Shown piece after piece: positions 46,871 to 60,400 of a stretch of DNA of 64,000 nucleotides. Within the stretch, counting starts at the first letter, position 1. Each line of letters starts with the position of its first letter. Under the pieces are notes generated by a model. That model saw only the letters and a program-made list of their open reading frames with translations, was not told the origin of the DNA and searched no databases. Origin of the DNA: Micropterus salmoides (Eukaryota > Chordata > Actinopteri > Centrarchiformes > Centrarchidae); the NCBI RefSeq assembly GCF_014851395.1, contig NW_024040707.1, forward strand, positions 14,172,187-14,236,186, read 5' to 3'. The position numbers and the translations under genes were made by a program.

Positions 46871-49104
46871 TATTAGAGGTCTTGGCCAAAAAATGTAAAT
46901 ATGGGTTGTAATAAGCTGCTGCATAATTGACCTATATGGCTGTTTTCTGGTGAGAACGGACTGGATTTATGCCAAATGTTCACAACTTTTTGTCCTTTTC
47001 ATTACCACAACCTGTTTCTGGCACTGTACAGCACATATAAGCCCTCCCTCTCTCTACTGTTTCCAATTAGTCAATCGGCAGAAAATGAATTGCCGGATCT
47101 TTTGCTAATGGTTTAAATTTTTTCAATTTGCTGTTTTTATATCTTCAGGTTTTGTGGGCAAATTTTACAACATTTTATAGACTCAACGATGAATTGATTA
47201 ATTGAGAGAAAATTATTGGCAGATGAATCAATAATGAAAATAATTGTTATTACGGCACTAGTTATTACAAATGTTTGTGTACACATAGAGCCTATATTCA
47301 GCGAGGGAAATTCAGAAAATTACATACAAAAACAAATTCATTTTTAAAACATGTGGGTTTTCCCACATACAGTGTGTTTTTTATAACTTTCCGAAGTTTC
47401 AAAGACTCAGTATCTGTGACTACAACATTCACACTTCCCTTGTCACTGGCTGACTAGTTTGCTGTAATGGACAACAGAAGAGGGGTACGTTTAAATTTTA
47501 GTGATGAGTCTAGGGCATTAATCATATCAGTGGAGGAAACCCCACTTGTTTGAAGTTTTCTTCCAAATTTCTGGCCCAGGATAAAGATTAGACCGGACAT
47601 AGAACGTCGATCAAATTCAAAATTAATCGTTTTCGCCGTCGATATAAAGCTATTAATAGGTCTCCATGGCTAGGGAAAAGCGTTATCACACAGTTTGAGT
47701 AGCCTTACAAACATAAGTATTTTGGTTTTCCAGCTATTTCCCATCTTAATTTTTATTGCCATACAGAACAACAGGTGTCTAATTATTCGGACCTATGTTA
47801 GTGTGTGTTGATGATTTCCTTACCTGTCACACACATACACACACAAACATATTGCTCTGATTGTCTAAGTTTCTGTATTTGTAATATGGTACCATTTCAC
47901 AAGTTGTCACAAATAAACTCATATAACATGCTCAAAAATATTGTGTAATACCTCTGACACCAGTAAAATTATACTGTAAATATTATACACTTTAGTTTGC
48001 AGCAGCAGCCATATGCCTGGACTACACAAGACTCTATTCATGACACTGTATGAAGTAGTGTGTGTGCGTGTGAGTATATACAGTCTCATGTATGTAGTGC
48101 AGGCATCTAGTGTGTTAGTAGACAAAAACACACACACTACTTTATACAGTTATTAATTTAGTTAGGCAACAAGGATAGTAGACAAATAAACCTATAATTT
48201 ATTTGTAATTGCAAGGAGGAAATGTGTTTTTGAAGTGAACAATTATTAGAAATTATCAACAGAAGACAATGGGAGTACACCACCTGAAAAAATGTTAATG
48301 GCAGTCAGGCAGGTGAAGTTGAAGAACAAATCAATCAGTACAGCAAAGGATTTTTTCATAAATTACCATACTCTGACTCTGTATTGTGATTTGGAAAAGC
48401 AACTTGTTGATTATATTACTAGGTCAGCTGACATCTCTTTTGGCTTCATCTGTGTGGAGCCATTTTCAAACAGTATTCCAAAGGAGATGTGATTTAAGTG
48501 TGTGAAATGCAACAAATGGGCCCACGATACTTGCACTTCACCAAGCAATTTATGTGGGCCAGAACTGTGACTCTGAATACCCATCTGATTAGTCAGATAC
48601 AGATGTCTGTCATACAAAAATGCACATTAGTTGTGTTAGTGTGCTTAAATACCACATCTTTTTTGTTAAGAATTTATACATTTAAGCAAGTTATCTTAAG
48701 TTCAAAGAAAGAGGTTGTGCTATTTAATGTGTGCCCTGCCAGTATTTTTTGTTTTGAATGAAATTATTTATTTTTCAAATTCTCCAGGCTTGATTGTTTT
48801 TATTTTTTGTTCTGGTTTGAATTTGAAATTTAAAATCAATATTCACAATTAAGTGCTCTAATTGTTTGATAATCCAGTGTGACAACTTAACTGCCGATCG
48901 GACAAATTGTCACAAGTGCACACTCTCTATTCAACAGTCACAGCCCCATAATGAGATAAGATATGAAGATGTAATGAATACAAAATGTGTGCCCAAGACA
49001 TCCTTCTTTCATTTGGTATGACATTTGTACTAGTGTGATGTACGGTGCCCAGTAAATATTAGACAGTGTGAAAAATGTGACAACATAACACGCTCTCTCC
49101 TACT
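46871..49104. other. Presumed slc12a5 intron 1, no gene recognised
   Basis: AT-rich sequence. The open frames present are short and show no recognised domain. Confidence 0.4.
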
Positions 49105-49640
49105 TTTCCCAGTAACTAGTGGTGTAAGGGATTACTATTTCCAAAACAGTAATACTATTACAGTTACTAATCCAAGTAACGCTGCATTATTGCATTACCA
49201 GAACGCTACGTGTTTTGTTGTACGTGTTTGCGGGACTGCACGGCAAGTAAGGGCCAGTTCAAATCGAGAAGCCGGATGTTCAAGTCAGCTGTTATCCAAA
49301 AAGCTTAAGGAAGAATGGAGATCCAGGGGGATAGGCGTTCTTTCGACATCTGTAAGTATTACCATTACTGTGTGTTTCACAGAAAGATGCAAAGAATATC
49401 CGTTGTAGACTTTGTGAGACCAGCAAAAAGCTTTCAACCGCGAACAATTCTGCATTCAATTTATTGAAGCATCTGCTGAAGCAGCACAGCAGTGTGTCCC
49501 TCAAAGTAATGAAAGTGATATAGTAACACAACTAGCTACTTTTAATACCCAGTTAGATCAATAAGTAAAGTAATATTATTACTTTTTTATGGAGTAATAA
49601 GTAAAAAGTAACTATTACAATTTCTGAGTAACTTGTCATG
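49105..49640 (+). mobile_element. hAT-type element fragment with BED zinc-finger remnant, copy 1
   Basis: The flanks have 'agtaactagtggtgtaaggg' on the left and 'gtaaagtaatattattactt', 'taataagtaaaaagtaact' on the right, typical of a fish hAT group. Inside, two frames carry KLKEEWRSRG and, after a small indel, KDAKNIRCRLCETSKKLSTA then NLLKHLLKQH. That is a C-x2-C...H-x4-H BED finger, the DNA-binding part of hAT transposases. The catalytic domain is missing. Confidence 0.6.
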
Positions 49641-50299
49641 ACAATGTGACAGACCATGTATGTAGACAGCTATGCTGTGAGCTAAACACACTAATTTTTA
49701 CTGGAAGAAATTGTGAAACTCAAAATGCATAAGAAAAATATGAGATATCATAAACATGAATTGGACCAGAAGTATAAAAAAAAAAAAAAAAAGAATAACC
49801 CTAACCCTAATAAATAAAATGAATTACAACAAGATTAATGTCAGACCATGTATGTTATGCATGAAGACAAATGACAATACTTGGATAAGGATTACTGATA
49901 ACATGAAGCTAGTGTCAGTTATAAATAATACCTAGCTTAAGCATGGTAGCTTATGTTTGCTGATGTTACATCATCCAGTTGCTTGTGTTAGCCAATGTTA
50001 GCTAGCTAATGTTAATATTCAGTCACTTGTGTTAGTTGTTAGGTAACATTAGGTGATGTTAGCAGAAACAAAAAATGAACAGAATGTCGTATTACACGTT
50101 GCCCTCAGACAGATGATTTGGTTTGCTTGGTTAGCAGTGAGAAAAACAAACAACAGTCACAAATAAGCAAAAAGAAAATAAATTACACACAATGCTTCAG
50201 AAGTAACAATGTAATTTAAACTGCTGTGGATATGTGTACACTGCAGCAGTTGCTACTAATTCATTTAGCAGATATATTAATAATTTACTTAATTTATTG

Positions 50300-50440
50300 A
50301 TGGCAATAGAGGAAACTCAGGGGTAAACCAAAGTCAGAAGGATTCATCTTCTGGAAACCATAAATGTCTGTTCAAAACTTCATGGCAATTCATTTAAAAG
50401 TGGTGGACCAACCGACAGACATCGCCATACAAACCTAAAA
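50300..50440 (+). repeat. Dispersed fish repeat fragment
   Basis: 'ttcatggcaattcatttaaa', 'gtggtggaccaaccgacaga' and 'catcgccata' match the end of the family copy at 62700-62815. Confidence 0.5.
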
Positions 50441-51279
50441 CTATGTTACAAATTTTGCTTTTCCACTTTTCACTACAAGCTAAGACATAAATGACATGTA
50501 CCGTTGCATGACTATAGGATATAGCCTATGCCAGGAATTTCAACTCCTCATGCGTATTAGACTACACAACAGAGGGAAGATGGCCTTTTGCTTTTTAAAG
50601 GTCATGATCTGAGAGACATCGTTACACCACAGGGGTGAAAAATGAGGTGGCATTCATGGTACAAGTGAAGTGTAGTCACGATATGAATAGAGCACACAGA
50701 ACAAGAAAATACTAATGATCAAGCTGGGATCACACCTGGATAGAAATAACATCTCATTACAGTCTGCCTATTTTAACAGAGGGACAGAGATAACAGATTT
50801 ATGAGATCCATTGAGGCTGTACGCTGTGAGCTCTAATCAATAAGCTCAACAGGAGTGATTGTGATGTGAGAAGAGGAATTTTGTCATAGATGGTTCAAAC
50901 CTGGTGGAGGTTGGTTCTTTCAAAAATTTAATTCATTTAGTTTAGCTCATATACTTTTTGAAAAACAGCTATTGACTTTTCTTGTAAATTACTTTCCTCT
51001 TCATTTGCATATTTATGTGTTTGCACCCTTTTAGCTCTTTCTTGTGATAAATAATACTTTCTAATTTGTTTTAAACATTAGGAATTCATTATCACAGCCT
51101 ATGTTCAGGGGCTGCCTCGAGGTTGACCATAGAAATTTGAAAACTGACTTGGAAGAGTAAAAAGAAGTCATCCTTTGTAGTAAACAGTTTTTCATCTTTG
51201 CTGGGTCCTGTAAAGTAGGATATAGGATACTCAGAGTGTTGAATGTTCAGAATCTATAACAATGCAAATCAAAAAAGTA

Positions 51280-52455
51280 GTTGTGCAGTAACGCGTGTTA
51301 CTGTAATATTATTACTTTTCCCAGCAAAGAGTAGTGTAAGAGATTACTTTTCTAAAACAGTAATATTATTACAGTTACTAATCCAAGTAACGCTGCGTTA
51401 CTGCGTTACAAGAATGCACCATCCTTGGCGTGAATGCGCGACAGCCCGGCAGGTCAGCGGCACCAATCATACTTGTTCAAGTCAGTTGTTAGCCAAAAGG
51501 CTGAAGGAAGAATGGAGAAAGAGGGAGAGGGGCGTTCTTTCCACAGTTGTTAAGTACAGCTGCCATTATTGTGTCGCAGTCTAAGATGCAAAGAACATTG
51601 TCGTCCTTTGTAAACTCTGTGCAAAAAGCTTTCAACCGCAAACAATTCTAGATTTAATTTATAGAAGCATCTGCTGAAGCAGCACAGCAATGTGAAAGTT
51701 AGGTCTATGGAAAGAAACTCCGGGAGCTACTACCAGTGAAGCATGGACTCGTCGGGAAACAGTGGAGTTAAGCAACATAACGTTTTGTAAAAATATGAAT
51801 AGCCTCTAATGCTCTTATACATGTGCTTGCTATAATTTTTATTTCAGCCGGTGGCTTTAAGAAACATTAGGCTTAGGCCTATGTGCTTTGTAAAAAACAC
51901 ACTTTTTGCTGTTGTTATGAATATGAGAGCCTATTAGTTAAAAAGTCAAGAGAGACTGCTTTGTTTGGGGGGGAGGGTGGTGGTGAAAGCAGTGTTTACC
52001 ATTCATTGATTTATTTGTGGCGGCCTGCCACAATATCAAGGCTGAGGGCCACATATTGATTTTCTTTTTTTTTTTTTACTAGGCATAGGCCTAGGCTATT
52101 TAAAATCATATTTAATAGCAGAGCTGCGCGCAGCGCATATAGGCCTATCCGTGCAGCACCTCCTCTCGCTCGCTCCCTCTCTCTCCCTCTCTCTCTCTCT
52201 CTCTCTCATGAACACCACTGCACAAACCTGTCCAAATGTCGGAGACCCACCTTAGGGAGTGCTCAATTAATGTTAACGAATATAGCTGGGTTGTAGATGA
52301 TTGCAGGCTGTATATAGCCAAGCTGGTAGTCAGTATCGACTGTGCAAACCCCTGCCGCGCTACACACTCTTATTCTGTGGGAAACAATGGAAAGTAATAT
52401 AGTAATGTAACGAGTAACGTAAATAGTTACTTAAGTAAAGTAATATTATTAGTTT
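51280..52455 (+). mobile_element. hAT-type element fragment with BED remnant, copy 2, interrupted
   Basis: It parallels copy 1: 'cagttactaatccaagtaac' at 51372 on the left and KRLKEEWRKRERG. A decayed BED finger (CKLCAKSF with an in-frame TAA upstream and a frameshift after) follows. 'gcagcacagcaatgtgaaag' at 51680 and 'ggaaagtaatatagtaatgt' at 52389 bracket about 690 bp absent from copy 1. That insert includes a smaller hAT-like MITE (51990-52391). The right end stops abruptly where an L2-like LINE begins. Confidence 0.55.
51990..52391 (+). mobile_element. hAT-like MITE nested in the BED element
   Basis: Starts CAGTGTTTACCATTC with 'tttatttgtggcggcctgcc' and ends 'ttctgtgggaaacaatg' (reverse complement CATTGTTTCCCACAG), an imperfect hAT inverted pair. 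It contains (CT)n at 52174-52207 and 'tcatgaacaccactgcaca', shared with 26194. A clear 8-bp duplication was not seen. Confidence 0.5.
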
Positions 52456-54270
52456 TTGATTAGAAGGCTCTCCTATAAAAGTATGTTTTAAGAAGGGACT
52501 TTAAGAAGCTGACCTGATTTCCTCGGGCAGGCTGTTCCAGAGCCTCGTGGCCCTGACAGCAAACGCTCTGTCCCCTTTAGTTTTCAGTCGAGACTCTGGA
52601 ACAGACAACAGACCTCTGCCCGAGGATCTCAAGGTACGTGCTGGTGTGTATGGGACTAAAAGTTCAGAAATATAACAAGGCGAGAGGCCATGAAGAGCTT
52701 TAAAAGTAATCAATAGAATTTTAAAGTCAATTCTAAAACATAGTGGGAGCCAGTGTAATGAAGCTAAAATAGGAGTAATGTGGTCATATTTCTTTGTTCT
52801 GGTTAAAAGCCTGGCAGCTGAGTTCTGGACAGTCTGGAGTCGATCAGTAGATTTTTGGGTTAAACAGGTGAAAAGGCTGTTGCAATAATCCAGGCACGAT
52901 GAGATGAAGGCATGTAAAATGGTCTCGGTGTCCTTAAAAATTAACATAGATCGAATTTTTGCTATATTTCTAAAAACATGATTGAACAAGCTTTGTGGTG
53001 TGCTGCTCGAAATTTAAATTACTATCAAACACCAAGGTTCCTTGCCACAGGCTTAATGTGATTTACTAGGGAACCAGCAGATGGCAGTATTTGTTTTGCC
53101 ATCTGCTGGGACCCGATGACCAGGATTTCTGTCAGAGTTCAGCTGGAGGAAATTATTTGACATCCATTTTTTAACTTCACAAAGGCAGTTGTTAAGTGAT
53201 ATCAGCATTCCAGGGTCTGTGGATCTGACGGGCAAGTATATTTGTAGGTCATCAGCATAAATATGAAAAGAAATGCCATGTTTATGGATAATTATGTCCA
53301 AGGGGAAGCAGATACAAGGAAAACAAAATGGGTCCTAAGACCGACCCCTGAGGCACACCATATTTAACTGGACAGAATGAGGAGACATAGTTGTTTACAG
53401 ACACGCAAAACTTCCTATTTGACAGGTAGGATGAAAACCATTCTAGGGCAGTACCAGAGATCCCCACCCAGTGCCTCAGTCTGTCTAACGTGATGTTGTG
53501 ATCAGTGGTGTCAAAAGCAGCGCTAAGGTCCAGGAGTACCAGGACTCAGCACATACCTTCATCAGCAGACATTAAAAGGACTTTAAGCAGGGCAGTCTCA
53601 TGCTATGGTACTTCCTAAAACCAGATTGAAACTTTTCAAATATTTTGTTATTTTCGAGTACAGTGAGCAGCTGTTTGGACACAAATCTTTCTAGAATCTT
53701 TGCAATAAAAGGCAGTTTTGAAATTGGTCTAAAATTATGTGGGAGGGAGGGATCTAAACCAGGTTTCTTTAAAAGTGGGTTCACGCAAGCAGTTTTAAAA
53801 TGATCAGGGACACAACCAGTAGATAGGGAGCTGTTGAAAACAGAGATCAAATGGGGCCCAACAGAATCTATTACTTTCAGTAAAAATTTTGTAGGTATTA
53901 CATCAAGTGGGCTGGAGGACACTCTCATTTGTGATACTGTTTTTAAAAGCTCAGACAAGTCGATGGGATAAAACTGGTTAAAACTTTCTTGTTGCTGGTG
54001 AGGAACCTCTGAGTAAGAGGCCGCGGGGGTAATAGAGGCTCTGATTGACACCACCTTATTGGTAAAATAAGATAAAAACAATTCACAGTCATCATTACTT
54101 CCAGCTGAGGCACAAGGAGGGGTTGGGTTTACCAGCTGATCCACAGTCTTAAACAGAAACCTGGGATTGTGTTTATGTGTAGTAATGAATTCAGAAAAAT
54201 AGTGTGTTCTCGCATCCTTAACCATGTTATTATAGTTAATTAATAAATCCTTCAGACTGAGGTAATGGAT
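52456..54270 (-). mobile_element. L2/CR1-like LINE fragment (RT region, frameshifted)
   Basis: On the minus strand the ORF2 pieces are in order but in different frames. 54240-53572 has KTVDQLVNPTPP then NFRPISKLPFIAKILERFVS (fingers). About 53560-53282 has AAFDT, GISGTALEWFSSYLSNR and VPQGSVLGPILFSLYL. 53301-53053 has FHIYADDLQIYLPV (catalytic YADD). 52989-52490 has SCLDYCNSLFTCL, HITPILASLHWLPL and RAFAVRATRLWNSLPEEIRS (C-terminus). The apurinic endonuclease domain is absent (5' truncation near 54270) and the 3' end is cut at 52456. Inactive. Confidence 0.8.
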
Positions 54271-55799
54271 GCAGGCAAAAAATAAGAAACCACACCACAC
54301 AAAATCAAAAATGACTGCGTTGAAACACTCCTCTGACACCTGTGTCCTTGAGCAAGGCATCCAATCTTCAAATATCCAAATCCTGAGTTCATTGTCAAAC
54401 TTACAGTAAAATCTTGGAAATGGGTGAAACAGTAGCCATTCACTTCATGTTCACAGTACTGTAGTGTTGTAAACACAGGGTTTACAATGGAGCTGCGGCC
54501 ACCAAAATACGAGTTGAATCCTCTGGAGCAGCTGGTGCAGGAGATAAACAAAGGTCATGTCAATGCCAGATATTTGGTGGCGTTTATATAAAAGCATGTA
54601 ATGACACCATGTGTGAGTAATGCAGGGTCAGATGAGGATTTCATTATAATACTGCAGCTGATAGATGAAAGCAAATATAAATGCAGAAAACAGATGCTAT
54701 ACAGTATTAAAAGTATTTTTTTATGGAAGTTTAAGCAGATAAACCCACTTTTTTGTGTCTTTGGACATGCTAACTGAAGTATTAGATGTCTGGCCGTAGA
54801 CAAAATTAGACGCTTTCGAAAGCATTAAGACAAACAGCCCCAGTACAAAGCTGCAGAATTCTCTTCAGTGTTACAGTTGTTTTCAGACAAACTGGACAAA
54901 TCTTTCATTAAAACAGTAAGTAAAGTGATTTGAGAGGTGAGGTTCAAACATTTGAATGTTCTTGTGAATTCTTACACTAGTAATGTAATGTCTATTTATA
55001 AATGATCTACCATGATGTTTTGTTTTACATGTTATTATACTTTTAAGGGTTTGCTCATTAATTTATGACCAATGATAGCAGGCTTACAGATGCTGTTTTA
55101 GTGTCCTTGTCAATTTGGTCGGTCAGTATGAGCTCTGGGGGCAGATGGTCTGGAATTGCCCTCTTAGGGCTGTTTAGATTGGGAGTGATTAATCCTTGGG
55201 TGGAGGTGCATGCACACACACATTCAGTATACAGTATAAACACACTTACACGGCATTCTACATGAAGCGAGAATGCAAACGTCCAGGAGCTAGAGAAATG
55301 TGTCAGTTATTTATTCATTGTTAGGCAGGGTAGTTAATTAATTTTAGCAGAGCAACTGAACAAAAGGACTTCAAAAAACGAGACAAAAAATTTGATGGCA
55401 ATCCATCCAGTCTTGGACCAAAGTGGTGGACTGACTGACTTTGCTTTATTTGAATATTTGAAAAGGCCTGAAGATGTAAAATTGTCAGTAATTCCGATGA
55501 ATAAAATTAAAGATTATATAAAAGTCTAAAAATGTTTACATAATTTTGTGTAGCAGAAATAATTTTTCTCTCCTATCCCATTAGTGATCCCGTAACACCT
55601 CATATTTATCATGTGACCTTTAGTGACAATCAATTCAATCAATTGAATCTAGCAACCTGAATCTTTTTATTGAAATTCTGAAAAATTTGTGAACATTGAT
55701 GAAATAGATTGAAATTTAGCTTTTGAAATTAGAAATCGAGAAATTTCATATCATTTTGAAGCCATGCGGATGTAACTTAAACCTACATTCTATCTAACT
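54271..55799. other. Presumed slc12a5 intron 1, no gene recognised
   Basis: No coding exon is seen. 55380-55440 ('gatggcaatccatccag', 'accaaagtggtggactgac') is another small piece of the dispersed family seen at 62700. Confidence 0.4.
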
Positions 55800-56120
55800 G
55801 CCAGCAGGGGGCGAGTCCATTGTTTGCAAAAAGAAGTCTTGTTCCAATAGAAATAATGGTAAGATGACCCTATTTCTCACCTGATTTATTCCCTTAGTAA
55901 ACACTTTCCTAATGAGTTTGTGGTCTCATGAGATAGTTTAAAGTCTTCTTCAATACAACACAATGTTCATTTAGTAAATTATGGTCCTATTTAGAGGAAA
56001 ATAGACGATGAAGCAGCGCATGCCCTAGGGCATGACTACCCTGTGATTGGCAAACCCACAAACCAATGGGTGATGTCATGGTGACTACGTCCACTTCTTT
56101 TATACAGTATATATGGTCTA
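55800..56120 (+). repeat. Interspersed repeat, inverted partner of 16640-17155
   Basis: 'cctgatttattcccttagta', 'cctaatgagtttgtggtctc', 'atttagaggaaaatagacga' and 'cccacaaaccaatgggtgat' are reverse-complement matches to 16660-17150. No ORF. Confidence 0.55.
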
Positions 56121-56794
56121 GCATGGCTCCAGCAAACTGGTGTGTCCAAATATTATTGCATCAATGATGCATTATTGTTGAACATTTAAATCACAAGATG
56201 CCACTAGGCTTGAATTTACACTATATTTATTGTACTCAAACGCTCAGCTGAGGTGATTACCTTCTTTGAGGAGAGCTAGAAAGGTGTTTCTCTTTTTAAA
56301 AATGCATTTTAATGCCTCATTTCGTGATGTACTGCACGTGTATAAAATCCTTAAGAATGCAGGAAAAAAGGTCTCTAAAGACCCAGAGGTCCTGACAAAT
56401 GCTTTGTCCGGAGAGTGGGCTGACCCTGTCCGCCACTGTTTACAGGAGTTGCAGTAAGTAAGCGCACATTATTGAAATTAATTATTTCCAACAGGATTGT
56501 TTTAACTAAATTGCTTCTAAGAGTCATTCCTGATCTCCCTCTCTCAGGTGAATGATTAATGGCTGACAGAGCAAAGCAGGCTGGAAACAAATCAGTTAAT
56601 TCTACTTAAAGGAAAACATTTTGCAGGAACTTGCTGATTTGCTGTTGGAAACAGAGCTAGATGAGAAACATAATTATAGTTTTTCATATTTGTTTTTAAA
56701 TTTTTGACACAGGTTAATTTCTTCCAGTCCAGAAACAGTAGGCTAAACACGTGCAGGACGTGTTGGTAAGAAGGCAAACAAGCAGATTTAAAGG

Positions 56795-57465
56795 AAATAG
56801 TTTAACAGTTTGGGAAATACACTTTCTTGCCGAGATAATCGATACAAAGGTCATGTCTGTATGGTAAATACAAGGCTAGAACCAGCAGCTGGTTAGGTTA
56901 GCTTATCACAAAGAAGTTAAATGGGGAACAGCTAGCCTGGCTCTGTCAAAAGGCAAAAAATATGACTACCAGCACCTATTAAGTAAGTAATAATTAATAT
57001 CTCATAAGAGTTGTAAAAACATCAAGTTGTGTTTTTTTTATGGTGAGCTGGGGTTTTTGTACATTAAGCAAACAAGATATAACTTAACATAGCTTTAGAG
57101 GTGCTGGTAGGCAGATTTGGTTACCTTTGTACAGAGTCAGGCTAGCAGTTTCCAGTTTTTACTACATTTACATTTATTCATTTAGCGACTTACAATTGCT
57201 ATACATGTCAGAGGTTGCACACCTCTGGAGCAACTAGGGGTTAAGTGTCTTGCTCAGGGACACAATGGTGGATGGGTCATAGTAGGGTTTTGGACCTGGG
57301 TCTCTCACACCAAGGCATGTGTCTTGTCCATTGCGCCATCACCACTTTCTAACTTTCTACAGACTGTTTCATATTTAGCGTGAGAGTTGTGTACATTTTC
57401 TCGTTCAAGCAAGATTAAGTTGAACAAGCATATTTCATAAAATGTCAAACTACTGCTTCGTTAGT
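56795..57465. mobile_element. Foldback/MITE family, copy D, split by a SINE
   Basis: The left arm has 'agtttgggaaatacactttc' and 'agcagctggttaggttagct', then 'gctagcctggctctgtca'. The right arm reads 'ggtgctggtaggcagatttg', 'gagtcaggctagcagtttcc', then, after the SINE at 57165-57347, 'catatttagcgtgagagt' and 'aagcatatttcataaaatgt'. Arms are inverted as in copy B. Confidence 0.6.
57165..57347 (-). mobile_element. tRNA-derived SINE
   Basis: On the minus strand it starts GTGGTGATGGCGCAATGGAC (A-box region). GAGACCCAGGTCCAAAACCC (B-box-like) follows, then 'gtccctgagcaagacactta' and 'tagttgctccagaggtgtgc', ending in 'taaatgaataaatgtaaat'. This is a common fish SINE. It interrupts the right arm of foldback copy D. 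Confidence 0.7.
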
Positions 57466-60400
57466 CTGATATGTGTGCACCTCCTGCCCTCCATAACAGA
57501 ACCACAGCCCACTGAGATGGATTTAATCTGCTTGCCAGATGTCATCCACTGGTGTTTGAATTTGAATCAATTTGTCTGATTGCCCATACGTTAATGCAGA
57601 GTGTCCACCAGTGTAATTTCACTGAGAGAGACAAAAGGGTCACCTGATACATTAGCATAGATCTATGAATAATACACAAACCTCCTTCTCCTTCTAATGC
57701 AGATGATAATTCATTGTCTTTGCCTGCGTCACAGCTGTAGGCTAAAGGACATAAAATTCACCCATTATTATAATATCACATTATAAGTATTACCCATTGT
57801 AACAGAAGCAGTAGCATTATTATTATGATTATATGGTAATAAACAGGTAAGTAATAAGGGAACAGCGGTTATTAAAAGCTTATATATAATTAAACGTTTT
57901 TAATTAAATGTTTAATATATTTAAACATCAGACATTTTGTTTTGTTTACTTGTGTGTATGTTGTGTTTCATTGATCTTTTGTGTCTATATGGCTGAGTTG
58001 CAGTGGACATGAGCTGGTAAATGTGCATCAGGTATGATCTCATCGCAGAGCAGTGCTGCATTATGTAAATATGCTCTCATAATGCCACATGAAGGGTTTC
58101 AATATTTTGTCTTCCTTTTAATTCTACTGATGTATCCTCGGCTGATTTACAGCTTTAATAAGAACAGAAAACTCATGGACCGTTTGTCTGCACTGTCCAA
58201 CAATACTGATATAGTTTTGCAAATCAGACATGCATTTTATCTCCAGCACATGACGGACGTGTATAACAGAGGAGGGGATATTTACAGTTCAGGAAGATAA
58301 CTCATGTGCTTGTCTGTAATCCTTTGACTTGTCCAGCTCTTCAATTACTGATCACTGAATGAAGAGAGTGTCAGATACCAACTTTAATCCGTATAGAGTG
58401 AGAATGTCAGAATGTTGGATTAAGAGGGTTTTGCCAGCTTAATATATGTATGTGGTTAATTTTTATTACAAAATAAACCCACTGTGATGTAAGTGGGTTT
58501 ATTTTGTCATATCTTCATATTGGACGAGTATTGTTACGTCAGATAACCATACCGTAGATGATCACAACATCACTGCACTGTAACAATGATATAATACTGA
58601 TTTTAAGTGTAAACCACTGGAAAGGAAAAAGAAGCTTGACAAGGCAGGATTTTATGGCATTGATGTCACCACTGAAGATACAGCATTCATTTGGAGTCAT
58701 GTTTCTGTCCACCTGATTAGTGTTAGTCCAATAGTCACTCTCTTCTAGCTCTGTTAAAACCAGAAAGAAGCTATAAAGCTCTGTAGAGCTGATGATTATA
58801 TGATTAGAGGTGATAACTATCTGTGGTTTTTCACTACAAGCGACACTTTCATGAAAATGCATTTTCATAAAAATGCCATTTTAAGCATTTGGACAAACAA
58901 CCGATGGTCTAATTTTTCCAGTAAGAACAGTCACAGATGAAACTATGAAACTATCATATCTTTCTTGTGCTCCCCTCTGACACCTTCTTTCTGAGGCACT
59001 TCACAGTGATATGACTAACTGGGGCTTTAATGGCTTTACTAAGGCCATGATCACAACACACTACAGATGCGGACACTTTGAGATTCAGAAGCACAGCGAT
59101 AGATAAGACATGTGGGAACAGTGATAGAGCTTTCCTCTAATCTTCCCACGGATCTACAACATCTCTCCCACCCGGTTGTTTCAGACTGGAGATTATTAAA
59201 TATAGTGTGGTCTAATCCTTTCTTGCTCATCGCTTTCCCTCCCACGGCTTGCTTTGCTCTCAGCGGTCCAGCCACATCACCAGGTCTGTGGAGGAAACAG
59301 AGAGCACCACTGTTCACTCTCACACAGGGGGTCCGTCATCAGTGTTCAAATATACAAGTTAGTTTCACTTTATTTACATTGTTAATGTTGTTAAAGTTAT
59401 TGCTGAAACTTTGAACAACTTTCATTGTCAAATGAGTTGTTGTTTTTTATTCAGGATTTTTAGATGAAGTCTGGTGATATTCTCTATTTTCCTTTTTGTC
59501 AATAAATCCCTTGAAATTTGGGAATTGTTGGTTCTCTGTTAATAAATAATATTGTAAAATGTATGGTCTAACCCTACTCTATGTGAAAAGTGCAATGAGA
59601 TAACATTTGTAACAATTGCACTTTATAAATAAAACTGAACTGAATTGAACTGAAAAGACAATTAATTTATCCATCTCTAGCAAAAATCTCAAACATCCTC
59701 TGTGCCACAGAGCTCCATTGTTGTTCAAAAACTGGTTAAAAAAAAAATCAAATAAAACAAAAATCAGTGAGTCACACTGTTAGACTGGCTGACATGTTCC
59801 TTTCTTATGATGAACATAGCCACAGTAGTTTCTACAATCCCACACATACCGGTCAACTGCCAGACTCCTACTACTACCGTGCCAAATCTGCAAATGAGAA
59901 TAGTCCCCAAGAAATACTACTCCTGTCTGAGTAACTTGATAAAAACTAATTTTCTAGCCTTTTATAGTAGAAAGTATATATTTTTAACCCACTTTTAAAG
60001 ATTTCCCTCAGTAGGAACCAGTGTGCTTGAGGCCAAGATCACCAGACAGGGTGGGGAAGTTGGTCACGAATTGTTGAATTTGGTCTTTTCATGGGATTTA
60101 TTGACAATAATACACAAAAACAAAGAATATTGCGAGCCTTATCCTTTAGTAGCAGCTTGTCCAATGTTGTCTAATGCTGAGGATCCCTTTCCTATGTCAC
60201 ATGGTGAAATTATCCCTCCATACACCCTTGAGGGAATCTAGCTGAGGATGAATTATTTGATGTTGTCTTGTTGGGGAAAATGTGGAGAATACACAGTAGC
60301 TGCCTGGCCTGGGGTCAGGATTTGTGTTCATCCCAAAAGTACAGATGAGTCCGTCATTACAAAGATGATGCCGGTTCTGAAAAAAAAAAGCTTAGGGGAC

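Noticed and set aside
49797..49812. 'ccctaaccctaa' considered as an interstitial telomere repeat
   Set aside because: Only two units, no array.
56266..56457. 63-codon frame ending at a donor-like gtaagt, considered as an slc12a5 or other exon
   Set aside because: No recognisable protein similarity, no KCC2 match, and no convincing acceptor upstream.
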